From assembly GCF_003114855.1 (NCBI RefSeq), contig NZ_BFBB01000003.1, positions 1 through 64,000 on the forward strand: a DNA stretch of 64,000 nt, given 5' to 3'. Under the pieces are notes generated by a model. That model was not told where the DNA came from, did not search any database, and saw only the letters and a list, made by a program, of their open reading frames with translations. This DNA comes from Leptospira ryugenii (lineage in GTDB: Bacteria > Spirochaetota > Leptospiria > Leptospirales > Leptospiraceae). Positions 17,849 to 27,456 of this stretch are shown here, piece by piece. Numbering within the stretch: position 1 is the stretch's first letter; the number at the start of each line of letters is the position of its first letter. The position numbers and the translations under genes were made by a program.

Positions 17849-18823
17849 ATGAAAAAATGGATTCTTGGCGCAGGGATTTCAGTATTTGCACTCTTTATCT
17901 TATTCAAAAATTTCGATATACATGAATTCGATCGATTAAAAGGAAAAATTGAATGGTCTTACTTGTTTTTAATTTTCCTTTCTAATCTTTGGGCATTTAT
18001 ACCTTTCTCTCTCCGGTGGTATTACTTACTTGATAAGAAGCTAAGCTTCTACAACGCATTTGTATCTGCTGTCATTTGCTTTGGAATGAATATGGTATTA
18101 CCGGCTAGAGGTGGAGATGTTTTAAGAATCCTGATAGCTAAAAGAGATGCCAACTTAACCGTACCAAACGTACTTTCAAAACTATTTTTAGAAAAAATTA
18201 TGGATCTCACAATGGTTGTCATCATTGGAGTGATAGCGATGATCTATCTTGGATTAGGAGAAGAAAAAAATCTTGGTTTGGTTTTTCTATCAAGTATAAT
18301 ATTGATAGGAATTTTTGTCGTTTTAATTGCAGTAAGATATTTTCTATCTCCAATTAGGCGTATACTCGGAAAAACTTTTGCTCTTATCAAACAAGAGCAC
18401 TTTTACCAAGACAAATTGGATTCACACTTAGTGGAATTTAGTGCATTCCTAAGAGGAACCTATTTGTTAAAACCAGCACTTTTAACTATCCCAACTTGGT
18501 TGCTTGGTTATGCGATTTCTTATTGGTTAACTACAAAAATGATCTCCATCGAAGTGAATTATTTAGAGATATTGCTTTTGATGTTTATGGGAGCCATGGG
18601 TGTGGCCGTACCTTCCGCTCCCTCTGGCATAGGTGTGTTCCATGCCTCTATCATATCAGGCTTCCTTCTATTAGGAAGGGAGGCAGGAGAAGGGTTGGTT
18701 TTTGCGACCGTTACACACTTGATTCAATTTGTCGTGTTAACTTCTCTAGCTGTAATCTTTTACCTCGCTTGGACCATAGTCGCTAAAGACTCCATTCCTA
18801 AGACAAATGATCCAAACCAGTAA
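17849..18823 (+). CDS. Lysylphosphatidylglycerol synthase TM-like (YbhN/UPF0104) membrane protein
   Basis: 324 residues with about eight membrane helices. Signature stretches are SLRWYYLLDKK, FGMNMVLPARGGDVLRI and the C-terminal GVAVPSAPSGIGVFHA, as in flippase-like proteins related to MprF's membrane half. Role in lipid or glycan translocation is inferred from the family. Start at ATG 17849 with AGGAA 9 bases upstream; the longer frame from 17750 overlaps the HIT gene and lacks support. Confidence 0.8.
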   Translation: MKKWILGAGISVFALFILFKNFDIHEFDRLKGKIEWSYLFLIFLSNLWAFIPFSLRWYYLLDKKLSFYNAFVSAVICFGMNMVLPARGGDVLRILIAKRDANLTVPNVLSKLFLEKIMDLTMVVIIGVIAMIYLGLGEEKNLGLVFLSSIILIGIFVVLIAVRYFLSPIRRILGKTFALIKQEHFYQDKLDSHLVEFSAFLRGTYLLKPALLTIPTWLLGYAISYWLTTKMISIEVNYLEILLLMFMGAMGVAVPSAPSGIGVFHASIISGFLLLGREAGEGLVFATVTHLIQFVVLTSLAVIFYLAWTIVAKDSIPKTNDPNQ

Positions 18824-18824
18824 A

Positions 18825-18844
18825 CCTTTCGTATCTACGAAAGG
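18825..18844. terminator. Hairpin between convergent genes
   Basis: Perfect 8-bp stem CCTTTCGT / ACGAAAGG with a 4-base loop, just after the membrane protein stop and overlapping the end of the convergent VOC gene. T-tracts on either side are short, so it is only a likely bidirectional terminator. Confidence 0.45.
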
Positions 18845-19296
18845 GCTTTGATTACGTCAGCAGGTGCTTGGACGAGTTCTACTAAAACTCCTTCACTGGA
18901 CAAAGGAAATTCTTCATTTCCTTTTGGGTGGATAAAACATACATCATATCCTGCTGCACCTTTTCGAATCCCACCAGGAGTAAAGCGAACACCCTGTGCT
19001 GTAAGCCATTCCACAGCCTTTGCTAAATCATCAATCCACAAACCAATGTGGTTGAGTTTAGGATCGTGCACCTTGGGGCTTTTGTTGGGGTCGATAGGCT
19101 GCATCAAATCGATTTCTACTTTAAAGGGACCATTCCCCATAGAAAGAATGTCTTCATCTACGTTTTCTTTTTCACTTTTGTAATCAGAGACCTTTGTAAG
19201 GCCCATAACATCAACCCAGAATTTGGAAAGTTTATCTTTGGACTCTCCTCCGATAGCAACTTGCTGGATACCTAATACTTTGAATGGACGGGACAT
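18835..19296 (-). CDS. VOC family protein, methylmalonyl-CoA epimerase-like
   Basis: 153 residues. Two half-modules: [26 protein letters not shown] (7-32) and [25 protein letters not shown], closing with VCFIHPKG and GVLVELVQ, the tail seen in methylmalonyl-CoA epimerases. Metal ligands (Q11, H in LNHIG, E in VELVQ) fit. Could epimerise an acyl-CoA; other VOC reactions remain possible. No mutase neighbour. Confidence 0.65.
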   Translation of the reverse strand: MSRPFKVLGIQQVAIGGESKDKLSKFWVDVMGLTKVSDYKSEKENVDEDILSMGNGPFKVEIDLMQPIDPNKSPKVHDPKLNHIGLWIDDLAKAVEWLTAQGVRFTPGGIRKGAAGYDVCFIHPKGNEEFPLSSEGVLVELVQAPADVIKALS

Positions 19297-19449
19297 TGAT
19301 TCTTCTCTCCTATATTGTTTTTGAATGAATTCGTAATTCTTGCGCCAATGTCTTTGGAGACTGCTTTAGTGAACACTATTTTTTTAAGAAGAGATGATTG
19401 ACATTTACAATATTCTTTTCAATTTTTCAGAAAAAAATAAATTCGTGTT

Positions 19450-20217
19450 ATGTGCAGAATTTTACTCCTGAGTATCATTTTTTTTTCACACTGCTCTAAT
19501 GAAAAATATGTCCTACGCGAACCACAAAATGGAATAAGTCCTGGAGCAGTTGCATTTGGATTATTTATCTTTACTTCTCAAGAAAGCCAATCAAAACAAT
19601 CATTCCAAATCCAAGAAATTAACCACTTTAGTACTGTATTTACCAATCTCTCAAAAACCAAAAATACCGATTTCCCATTTACACGAGGTGAAACAAAAAT
19701 TGAAAAGAAAATTGACAATGTTAAGATTTTATCAAGTAGCAATACCATACTCAAAAAAGAAGGTAGGAATGTTTTTTTTCTAATATCCGATTTAGATACT
19801 ACCAATGAATATACACTACGATCTGTTAGCTATTCCTATACCATTTCAATTTTTAATCAAAATGGTACAACATCAGATCGCACCTATTTTGTCACACTAC
19901 CCATGGATATAGAATTAAATAAAAAACTCTTGAATTTTACAGTAATGCCAAACTCCATTCACTACCGTGGAATTTTTGGCATACATGAAACGATTGATAT
20001 GCCAGGAATCCCTAGACTCCGAATAGGCGAGACCAAAAAAGGAATTTTACAAACTGGTGAAGAAATCTTAAAATGTTCAGGAAACCAAAGATTCCAGAAA
20101 CAATTTTTTGGTGATCATGAAATGACCTTCCGAGGCGGGGAGAAACATTTCTATCAATTATTAAAAGAAAGCCATCCATCAGGCTACTGGAGTCAATTCA
20201 GCAGAGTATCAGAGTGA
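19450..20217 (+). CDS. Hypothetical lipoprotein
   Basis: 255 residues with a spirochaetal lipobox FFSHC (Cys15). No known domain seen; the middle is beta-rich and contains YSYTISIFNQNGTTSDRTYF. Alone between long AT-rich gaps. Surface or periplasmic location inferred from the signal. Confidence 0.6.
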   Translation: MCRILLLSIIFFSHCSNEKYVLREPQNGISPGAVAFGLFIFTSQESQSKQSFQIQEINHFSTVFTNLSKTKNTDFPFTRGETKIEKKIDNVKILSSSNTILKKEGRNVFFLISDLDTTNEYTLRSVSYSYTISIFNQNGTTSDRTYFVTLPMDIELNKKLLNFTVMPNSIHYRGIFGIHETIDMPGIPRLRIGETKKGILQTGEEILKCSGNQRFQKQFFGDHEMTFRGGEKHFYQLLKESHPSGYWSQFSRVSE

Positions 20218-20557
20218 GATATGAAGCAAACTACTGAAATAAGCTGAATATTTTTAAGAAGTAGACGGATTAGATGTTTTTTAGATTGGGAAATAAACTT
20301 ACTTGAGATTTAATTGAAGAGTATCCTAGTTAAAACATCATTATCTTTATCATCTTTTTCATATATAATCTTCAAAGAGTTAAATTCACGTCCTCAGAGT
20401 GGCGTTAGTCCAAAAGTAAACTACAGTTAGTCTAGTTTCTGAGAGCTTTATGCGATCCTCAAATTGAAGTTTTCGATTTTTTCGGTATAAAAAATTCACT
20501 TCTTTTAAGTTACAAGAAATGTATTGACCAGATTTTTCCATGTATAAAGGTTAGGTT
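20218..20557. other. Gene-free AT-rich stretch
   Basis: 340 bases with no open frame of coding character and no clear hairpin. It should hold the promoter of the lipoprotein gene that starts at 20558; I could not pick out a confident box pair. Confidence 0.5.
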
Positions 20558-21532
20558 ATGGTAAATGAGAAACTAACATCATACGCCAAAAAAGTAGTTA
20601 TTTTAACTATTTTTTTGGCTCAAACTTTTAGCTGCGAGAAAAAAGACCAATACAATGACGCTGACTTCTTTACAGGTCTCCTTTTGTATAATCTTGCATT
20701 AGACCCCGTTTGTTCGTCTTTTACACCAGAAACCGCGGTAACCCTTTCAAATAATGAAAGCAATGGGGTCCCAGATTATTATGGAGATATCAGCGCCACT
20801 GCTTCCGTTCCGCCTGGTAAGCAATGCTATTATAAATTTACGCCTACCTCTGCTGGCATTTATGTATTCAGCGCCTTTGGTTCAGGCACGGGATCATTTA
20901 GTTCTACGAGCACTAGCAAAGGTATTTACCATCTAGGTCTAGTAGGGAAGACACCTACAAAGATACCAAGCACAACATCCTTTTTTGATGATGAAAATTT
21001 ATTTACAAATGTGCCAGCTAGTTATCCATCCGAAACTACTGTCGTTACTGACCCGCAGTTTTATCAGTCAGCTAACTCCACGCGCTTTATTATCGCTGAC
21101 GGAACGAATTGCACTTCCAATTGCAAGATTGGATTAAAGATCGTAAAACGAGAAAGGGTGGCATCAGCCAATATAAGCTGTAGCGGAACGGACTCAAAGT
21201 CAATCAACACCGTGAGGTTTGATGAAACTGGAGTTTCAATTAGCTCTATTGGCACACCTTGTTATATGCTATTTGTTTCTCCGAGAAGCACAATTATGCA
21301 GTTAACACAAACGCGAACTGACTCAGGTGTGACCACCCCAACTATGACTCTATCTGTTTCTAATGCAGTTACCAATACCGCGAGCACTTTTACGTCCGCC
21401 ACCTCTACTACGAGTACCACTGCGGCCACTTTGAATGGTCTTGTCACTCCAGCTGGCTCCGGCAGATATATTGAAACAAGATTCTCCCCTACTCCAACTG
21501 GCTTTGCCTATAGGATTACAAATAGCTATTAG
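20558..21532 (+). CDS. Hypothetical lipoprotein, member of a tandem paralogous pair (A)
   Basis: 324 residues, lipobox TFSC with Cys26. Two internal modules of similar plan: one with PPGKQCYYKFTPTSAGIYVFS (reminiscent of pre-peptidase C-terminal beta domains), the other with RFDETGVSI and PCYMLFVSP, followed by a Thr/Ser-rich stretch and the ending RITNSY. Paired Cys (CTSNC) suggest disulfides outside the cytoplasm. It clearly shares these landmarks with the gene at 22178. Function unknown; surface adhesion or a structural role is a guess. Confidence 0.65.
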   Translation: MVNEKLTSYAKKVVILTIFLAQTFSCEKKDQYNDADFFTGLLLYNLALDPVCSSFTPETAVTLSNNESNGVPDYYGDISATASVPPGKQCYYKFTPTSAGIYVFSAFGSGTGSFSSTSTSKGIYHLGLVGKTPTKIPSTTSFFDDENLFTNVPASYPSETTVVTDPQFYQSANSTRFIIADGTNCTSNCKIGLKIVKRERVASANISCSGTDSKSINTVRFDETGVSISSIGTPCYMLFVSPRSTIMQLTQTRTDSGVTTPTMTLSVSNAVTNTASTFTSATSTTSTTAATLNGLVTPAGSGRYIETRFSPTPTGFAYRITNSY

Positions 21533-22177
21533 TAATTTCATTGCTGACGAGCTCAAAGGTTCCACTCTTGGGCTTGTTGCATCCTGATATTTTGAATGAT
21601 TTTTAAATAATCTGTGATTTTAGGAGAAAACTAAGGAGTGTGAAATCGATATTCTCAGGATTCATATCTAACTTTTCACCTCCAAGCCTTTTTCATCGAC
21701 GATTTTGGTAAAGTTCTTCCAAAAGAAACAATAGCTTTTAACATCACGAGCATGACTAAATTATCGCAGTAAATGAATCGTAAAATAATTTGATTGTATT
21801 TATACTTATCTAAGCTCATTGAGCATCCGCTAAGGAAGATTTTAAACCTTTTCAGATTCGAATTACTTTAAATGAAGAAGTTCTATTTCATTTTCTAACG
21901 AACATTAGTCCAATAATCTAAATCAATCTTAATCTGAATTTTTAACATCATCGTTTTTCTTTTTTTACTTTCGTATCCCTTCTGTTAATCATTCCTTCGA
22001 AAATCAACGATTAGTTCAAATCGATTTAAAATCGGTGAGAACTTTGGCTTGTTATTACATTTTTAGGATTAATGAACATAGCGGAAATTTCTATATTTGA
22101 ATTGAGGCCGTTTTTAAAAATTTTCGGTCTAAACTGCTATTAGTTGACATTTTTCTCGCAATATTTCAATCTAAACT
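21533..22177. other. 645-base gene-free spacer between paralogous lipoprotein genes
   Basis: AT-rich, with many stops in every frame. I see no RNA gene, no strong terminator and no transposon remains. Probably the 3' region of one lipoprotein gene and the promoter region of the next. Confidence 0.5.
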
Positions 22178-23128
22178 ATGGGTAAAACATTAGCATCCGT
22201 TCAAACACATCATTTTTTCATTTTTACGGTTTTGTTTGCGATTTTCTCTGGCTGCAATCAGCCCGAGAAAAATAATAATGAAGATATCGCACTTATTGCT
22301 TTTTTAACTCCCATCTTGCTAAGACCAGAATGCTCCTCTTTCTCACCACAATCTGCTCCTACAATAACTTCCAATACTAGCGGTTCCTTTCAATTCATTC
22401 CGCCAAATTCCTCCGGCACAATTGCTGCAAGGGTTCCTGCTGGGAAGCAATGTTATTTTAAATTTGTGGCACCTACTTCTGATACATACCTCATTAACAC
22501 GAGAAATGAATACAATGTCCTTTATCATATTGGTCTCGCAAACAAAAACCAAACGAATTTGCCTGCAAAATCATCTTCATTTGATAGTGAGAATATATTC
22601 ATAAATTTAGGATCTTCTACCGATTTTAATGACTATGTTTTCTATCAAAAGGCTAATTCATACAGAATCATCCTTGCCGATGCTACTAACTGCACCTCTA
22701 ATTGCTTAATTACCTTTGGAATAACAAAAAATACATCGCGAGATGCCTGCACGTCTACGAGAGGTTCACAGCAAATTCCTTCTTCCGCAGTGATTCGTTT
22801 CGATGAAACTGGCGTTTCTATTCCGACTCTCTCGAGCTTCAGCACATTTGATTGTTATTACCTATTCGTCTCACCTCTAGAAACAATCTCTCAACTTAAT
22901 CAGACAAACACCTACACTGGTGGAACGTCGGTGTCAATGGTGTTGTCTGTTTCGTCCCCCGTTACCTCTACAACAACAACATTTGTAAGTTCAGCTACCA
23001 ATACAAGTGCCACAACGGCCACTATTTCAAATTTAACTACTTCGGCAGGACAGGGGCGCTATGTGAAAGGAGCCTATTCAAATTCTAACGCGAATGACTT
23101 TTCATTTAGACTATCGAATAGCTATTGA
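22178..23128 (+). CDS. Hypothetical lipoprotein, member of a tandem paralogous pair (B)
   Basis: 316 residues, lipobox FSGC with Cys26. Shares with the 20558 gene the order PECSSFSPQSA, PAGKQCYFKF, IYHIGL-like YHIGLANK, FYQKANSYRIILADATNCTSNC, RFDETGVSI, CYYLFVSP, a Ser/Thr-rich region and RLSNSY at the C-terminus. Tandem duplication followed by divergence is evident. Function unknown. Confidence 0.65.
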   Translation: MGKTLASVQTHHFFIFTVLFAIFSGCNQPEKNNNEDIALIAFLTPILLRPECSSFSPQSAPTITSNTSGSFQFIPPNSSGTIAARVPAGKQCYFKFVAPTSDTYLINTRNEYNVLYHIGLANKNQTNLPAKSSSFDSENIFINLGSSTDFNDYVFYQKANSYRIILADATNCTSNCLITFGITKNTSRDACTSTRGSQQIPSSAVIRFDETGVSIPTLSSFSTFDCYYLFVSPLETISQLNQTNTYTGGTSVSMVLSVSSPVTSTTTTFVSSATNTSATTATISNLTTSAGQGRYVKGAYSNSNANDFSFRLSNSY

Positions 23129-23323
23129 TACTCTTCGAATTGATCGTTTGCCTGCAAAATAAGTGAAAGATGAATCTTTTTGCCATCGGATATCTCGCCT
23201 CAATCTTGAAACCTAGGAAAATATAAGATTAAAAAAGAGAGACAATATCTTGCATTGATGATTCTTACTTATAGTTAAAGGTATTAAATGAAATAGCCTG
23301 CTGACGTTTTTTCGGACATATTT

Positions 23324-23506
23324 CTATGCAGCTTTTAATTCAAATTCCTCAGGACTCACATAACGTAGAAATGAATGTGATCTCTGTCTATTATAAAAAA
23401 CATCTATGTAATTGAAAATTGTATGTTCTGCATCATTCCGATTTAGAAACACATTGAATTCGATTTCTCTTTTTGATGTAGAAAAGAAGGATTCCGCAAC
23501 GGCGGT
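23324..23506 (-). mobile_element. 3' end of an IS3-family transposase (OrfB) gene
   Basis: The last 60 codons read TAVAESFFSTSKREIEF, FNYIDVFYNRQRSHSFLRYVSPEEFE: the end of the IS3-family integrase core (after its conserved D-N-A-x-A-E-S-F-F motif, here starting at the glutamate motif). The stop is followed on this strand by TGTCCGAAAAAACGTCAGCA, which looks like the element's terminal inverted repeat. The rest of the IS is missing; the frame is fused to a host gene fragment upstream. Confidence 0.75.
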
Positions 23507-24083
23507 ATCCTGGATTTGTTCGCGATGCGCCCTCTGTTGCGCTTTGAGTCTCTGTTGGCCAGCATAAGCCTCTTCAATAAACGTTAGGTTCTCTGCTGTA
23601 GTGAGTATACGCCAGAACTCATCATGGTGGTTCTTTCCGAAGGTTCCATACTCTACTTCTCCAACAAGGAAGTAGTTCTTATTATCCCACTTGAAATTAG
23701 ATCCATCGCCTGAACTTGCCCACTGTTGGTAGGCTCGCGCTTGTCGGGCATTCGAATACGCACTCTGGGTTTCATAGGTGATACCTTTACCTTCTTCTCT
23801 TGGATCGTATTGTTTTTTGAACTCCACGTCCATGGCTTTGTATGCCATGCTCACCATTGCTCCCAGTTCTCCACCGGTTAGGTTGGAGGACATGATCGCA
23901 TTGGTGTCCGTTAGGTTTTTGGTTCGCCTCGAATTCGTTAGATAAAGGATGCTTCCGTCTATTAATCGACCACGCTCTCAGCTGCAATCTTTGCGATGTT
24001 ATTTGGTAGGAAAAGTAGTTCGTTCTAAGCAAAGGATTTCGCTTCGATCCCTGGCACGGAAGTGATTTTACTACATAAGTCAA
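23507..24083 (-). pseudogene. Fragment of a large Leptospira-type accessory protein, frameshifted
   Basis: Reading 24083 downward, one frame gives SKITSVPGIEAKSFA, a TAG, then NELLFLPNNIAKIAAESVVD; after a shift near 23960 it continues IDGSILYLTNSRRTKNL and runs via MSSNLTGGELGAMVSMAYKAMDVEF and WDNKNYFLVGEVEYGTFG into the IS3 fragment. From memory these stretches resemble the large multi-copy Leptospira proteins of the TIGR04388 type; not verified. A nonsense codon, a frameshift and truncation by the IS make it a pseudogene. Confidence 0.6.
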
Positions 24084-24254
24084 ACTATTTTTTGATCAGA
24101 CTAGTCCTGCTATGTTAAATAAACTATTTTCTACGTTTGGCGAAGAGTCTTTGTCTCGAGAGATTCTTTTCACGAATAAAAAATCGCTTACCTAATAGGC
24201 GCCGATCTGATATCTAGCGCAATATTTTTGTTTTTGCGTATTACAAAACCTCAC

Positions 24255-24947
24255 CTACATATCAGGCATTGGCGGATGTTCTGGATCATAACGATTTCTA
24301 ATATATAATAAATCGTATCCGCCATTATCCATAATTTTAAATTCATTTCCTTCCTGAGCAAAGATGATACCTACCCACATTACTTCCCTTTTTTTGTCAT
24401 AAATCACTAAAGTAAACTTCATTTGTGCATGATAATTCTGAGCGATCAATGGTGTCTCCAATTGAATCTGGATGATATATTCACCAGTTTTCAAATCTTC
24501 ACTAACCCAAAATAGAGTGCACACTTTCCTATCTTGGTCTCTTAGACGTTCCTTTTCCCTGTTGTACTTTTTACATTCCTCGATATCTTTTTTCCAAACG
24601 CTCTTAAATTCCTCCATGGATTCGGTTTTGACTCCGCTGCGGGCATAGTCATCTTGTGCAGAAGGGTAGAATTCTTCCTCTGAATAGAATGTCATTATTT
24701 CATCGATGTTTTTTTCAATGATTGCTTGCTTAAATCTAAGGACCGTCGGAAGTATTTTCTTTTTGGTGTATTCGACAGCATCAATTCCTATTAAATCAAG
24801 ACTCTCGATTTCTCTACTTTTGCTCGTATCTAAATAAACATTTTTCGCAATTTGTGTAATATTCCTATATTTCCTGGCAGTTTTCTTCTCCGCCATAGTT
24901 CCAATTACGACAACTCCAAATATTAAGATAAACTTTGCTAAATTCAT
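24255..24947 (-). CDS. Hypothetical protein, partner of the M23-tail gene
   Basis: 230 residues with an N-terminal hydrophobic segment (MNLAKFILIFGVVVIGTMA, possible signal or anchor) and an NTF2-like look in the centre (IIEKNIDEIMTFYSEEEFYPSAQDD) with a long strand-rich end. Its ATG overlaps the stop of the upstream M23-type gene (ATGA), so it is translated with it. In polymorphic effector loci a gene in this place often encodes a specific immunity protein; that is inference only. Confidence 0.55.
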   Translation of the reverse strand: MNLAKFILIFGVVVIGTMAEKKTARKYRNITQIAKNVYLDTSKSREIESLDLIGIDAVEYTKKKILPTVLRFKQAIIEKNIDEIMTFYSEEEFYPSAQDDYARSGVKTESMEEFKSVWKKDIEECKKYNREKERLRDQDRKVCTLFWVSEDLKTGEYIIQIQLETPLIAQNYHAQMKFTLVIYDKKREVMWVGIIFAQEGNEFKIMDNGGYDLLYIRNRYDPEHPPMPDM

Positions 24948-26284
24948 GATGGTTTCTTAAGTAGGTTCCTTTTTGAGCGCTCATTGGGCGCGGCAATCTG
25001 ATTCAAAAAATAAATCGGATCTATCGCATAAATAGGAGTTTTTCCAGGATTGTTCATGTTTAGAAAATACCCGTGCGATGGTTTAGTACTGCCGCTATCT
25101 ACTCCAAAGTGAGCATGATTACCCGTTGAGTAACCCGTTGTGGATATTTGACCTAATGTAGCACCGCCCTTTATGGTTGTTTTGTACTTTCCTGTTTCTT
25201 CATCAATCACGCTACTTAAATCTTTTAAATGTTTAAATCTCAACGTATAAACTTGATTTCCAACCTTGTATTGTCCACTAACAGAATTTCCATCGCCAGA
25301 TAATTCACTCATAGGTGTATCTAATAATTCTTGATAGGTTTTATTTTTACCAGGATTATTCGAATAATCGGCATCTGCCATTTCTTTTGTATACGGAACA
25401 GCCTTGTCTTTATTATTCTCATCCTTTATAAAAGTATATAAAACCTCCTTGTCTATCATTTTAGTTTTCCCTTTTTCTATGATAGGATTACCTGCATCAT
25501 CTGTTGCTTTGACTTTAACAATTGTCTTCCAAATCCCAACGTCTTTATCTACCGTTATAAAATTCCCATCTGCGTCCTTTTTATTAGTAGTTATCTTTGT
25601 TGTCCGGGATTGCCCTTTTGTTACTGTAATGTTTTCCAAATCAACTGGAGAATAAAATTCATCTCCACCCAACATATCATTTCCAAAGTGAACTGGCGTA
25701 ACATCCCGAGGTCCGAATGCTGAGTTTATATGAATTTTACCATCTTTACCAGGTTTTACAGGTGCAAATACCCCATCAGCCAAAGTAAAGTATTCCTGAT
25801 ATTTGAATTTGAAAGTAGATTTACCATCCTTTCCTATTGTTTCTTCAAGTTCTGTGATAACTTGAGAGCCTTTTGAATCATCAAGTATTTTATATTTTTT
25901 GATAGTAACTCCATTTAATGTCAGCTCACTATCAGGCTTTAATTTCCTTAATTTAATTTTGTTTACTAAAGTTTGCTCCTTTGTACCGTGTTTTCTAGAA
26001 TAAGGAGCATTCATTGTCGTATCTTCATCCCCACCAATTCCTGTATGGTCATGGTCTTCTTCGTCTCTGGTTAAGACATACCCAAGCCCTCCTAACACAT
26101 TCTCCCCTTCCTTCTTCCTCGCCTCAGCTGCCTTCGCTCTTTGCTCCTGGTCTTCAGCTAAGGCTGCCTTTTCTGCAGCTGTAAGTTGACTATAATTTCC
26201 TTCTGCGGCTTTCTTTTTACCAGTCTCCAGCAGTGCCTGCTTTTGTTTCTTGAGTAAAGCAGATCCCTCATAATCATAATCCAT
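24944..26284 (-). CDS. M23-type peptidase domain protein, probably the tail of a larger protein
   Basis: 446 residues without signal peptide. Residues 10-60 are a charged coiled coil (KKQKQALLETGKKKAAEGN), 65-90 carry LGGLGYVLTRDEED, and 185-430 form an M23 (LytM-like) endopeptidase: SAFGPRD, first zinc motif H199-F-G-N-D203, KHLKDLSSV, GATLGQISTTG and second motif H390-A-H392, then DPIYFL. An insertion of about 120 residues (220-345) lies between the two zinc motifs. The frame upstream of the ATG is open back to a TGA seven codons away and reads GFSSSLE, so the gene may be the cut-off end of a longer protein. Confidence 0.65.
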   Translation of the reverse strand: MDYDYEGSALLKKQKQALLETGKKKAAEGNYSQLTAAEKAALAEDQEQRAKAAEARKKEGENVLGGLGYVLTRDEEDHDHTGIGGDEDTTMNAPYSRKHGTKEQTLVNKIKLRKLKPDSELTLNGVTIKKYKILDDSKGSQVITELEETIGKDGKSTFKFKYQEYFTLADGVFAPVKPGKDGKIHINSAFGPRDVTPVHFGNDMLGGDEFYSPVDLENITVTKGQSRTTKITTNKKDADGNFITVDKDVGIWKTIVKVKATDDAGNPIIEKGKTKMIDKEVLYTFIKDENNKDKAVPYTKEMADADYSNNPGKNKTYQELLDTPMSELSGDGNSVSGQYKVGNQVYTLRFKHLKDLSSVIDEETGKYKTTIKGGATLGQISTTGYSTGNHAHFGVDSGSTKPSHGYFLNMNNPGKTPIYAIDPIYFLNQIAAPNERSKRNLLKKPS

Positions 26285-26331
26285 TTCCAGTGAGGAACTA
26301 AAGCCTCATAGAAAACAATTCTCGATTTAAC

Positions 26332-26571
26332 TCATAGATAATTATCTCTGACGATGGTGCGAGCAAAAAGATAAAAAATATATAACCAAAACACAATACT
26401 TGGTAACGAGATGTATATATCTGGTAATCTTCTTTTTAACTCTGTCCAGTCAAACATTACAACTAAGATTGTGTCAAACCAACGGTATAAATGAGGGTGT
26501 GAAGGTAAAATTATCAGAGAATATATATATATTGCCGCGAATGTTCCAAGTACCTTCATTTCAGTCTTCAT
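26332..26571 (-). CDS. Possible small membrane protein
   Basis: 79 residues with two hydrophobic segments (residues 7-22 and 56-70). No good ribosome site is visible and no family is recognised. It sits 47 bases ahead of the M23-type gene on the same strand. Confidence 0.35.
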   Translation of the reverse strand: MKTEMKVLGTFAAIYIYSLIILPSHPHLYRWFDTILVVMFDWTELKRRLPDIYISLPSIVFWLYIFYLFARTIVRDNYL

Positions 26572-26645
26572 GTATTGTAATTACTCGAAGACATCGGCTA
26601 AGTAGACTTTTTATCTCCCTTCATCCGACTAAAACTTTCTAAAAT

Positions 26646-27035
26646 TCACTCACTCTCTTCTTTGGATAAGCTTGGGATAAAGAAAATCGGATACAAAAGC
26701 AAAAAGAGATTCGGAATCCACCAAGAAAGATCAAAATCTTGCCGCAATGCCCAAAAGGAAATCGCCTGCAATCCAGAACAGAATGTCAGTGTAAGGGACA
26801 CCAAGGCCCAAGATTTCCAAACAGGCCTATCTTTTCGATACAACCAAAGGCTCCTGAGTCCAGTAAAGGAGATCATAAGATCTAAAGGTAAAAATGACCA
26901 ATTCCATGCACTTAGAATGGGGTTTTCGTAATCCTTAAATAAATATTCATTGGGGATCACCCCAAGCAATGTGATGATCCAATAGATGATAAATCCGATG
27001 TCAACAACTAGAAAGAAATATCGAAGTCTTTGCAT
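26646..27035 (-). CDS. Small integral membrane protein (DUF5360/YvaD-like)
   Basis: Start at ATG 27035 gives 129 residues beginning MQRLRYFFLVVDIGFIIYW; the longer frame to 27119 adds a Cys-rich stretch unlike a protein N-terminus. Four membrane helices, with NPILSAWNWSFLPLDLMISFTGL between the second and third, as in the YvaD-like family. Function unknown. Confidence 0.65.
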   Translation of the reverse strand: MQRLRYFFLVVDIGFIIYWIITLLGVIPNEYLFKDYENPILSAWNWSFLPLDLMISFTGLRSLWLYRKDRPVWKSWALVSLTLTFCSGLQAISFWALRQDFDLSWWIPNLFLLLYPIFFIPSLSKEESE

Positions 27036-27138
27036 ATCATTTATTGGACAGAAACAAACTATGTTACTTTCACATTTTCTCATCTCGCATAAAAAAATCC
27101 GCAAGACAAAGAAACTCATTCACAAAATTTGAGAACCT

Positions 27139-27456
27139 ATGAAAGAGACCTATGTAAAAGAGAACTTTTGGAAAAAGGTCAAAGAGGTCGGCGGCAAAGT
27201 TCCTTTTTTGCGAGATGCCATTGCACTTTACTATTGTCTTTTAGATGAAAGTACATCCCTAACGGCCAAGGCATCCATTGCCTTTGCTCTCGCCTATTTC
27301 ATCTTACCCATCGACGCAATTCCCGATCTATTTTTAGTCTTGGGGTTTACTGATGACGCCACAATCATCGCCTCCACCATATATATGTTACAGACACAAC
27401 TGAAACCCATTCATTATGAAAAGGCAGATGCATTTATGAAACCTGATGGAACCTAA
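27139..27456 (+). CDS. DUF1232 (YkvA-like) membrane protein
   Basis: 105 residues. The family signature is AKASIAFALAYFILPIDAIPDLFLVLGFTDDATII (44-77), a membrane hairpin with PxDxIPD. Role unknown. Its stop overlaps the start of the ligase-like gene by 11 bases, so the two are co-expressed. Confidence 0.85.
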   Translation: MKETYVKENFWKKVKEVGGKVPFLRDAIALYYCLLDESTSLTAKASIAFALAYFILPIDAIPDLFLVLGFTDDATIIASTIYMLQTQLKPIHYEKADAFMKPDGT

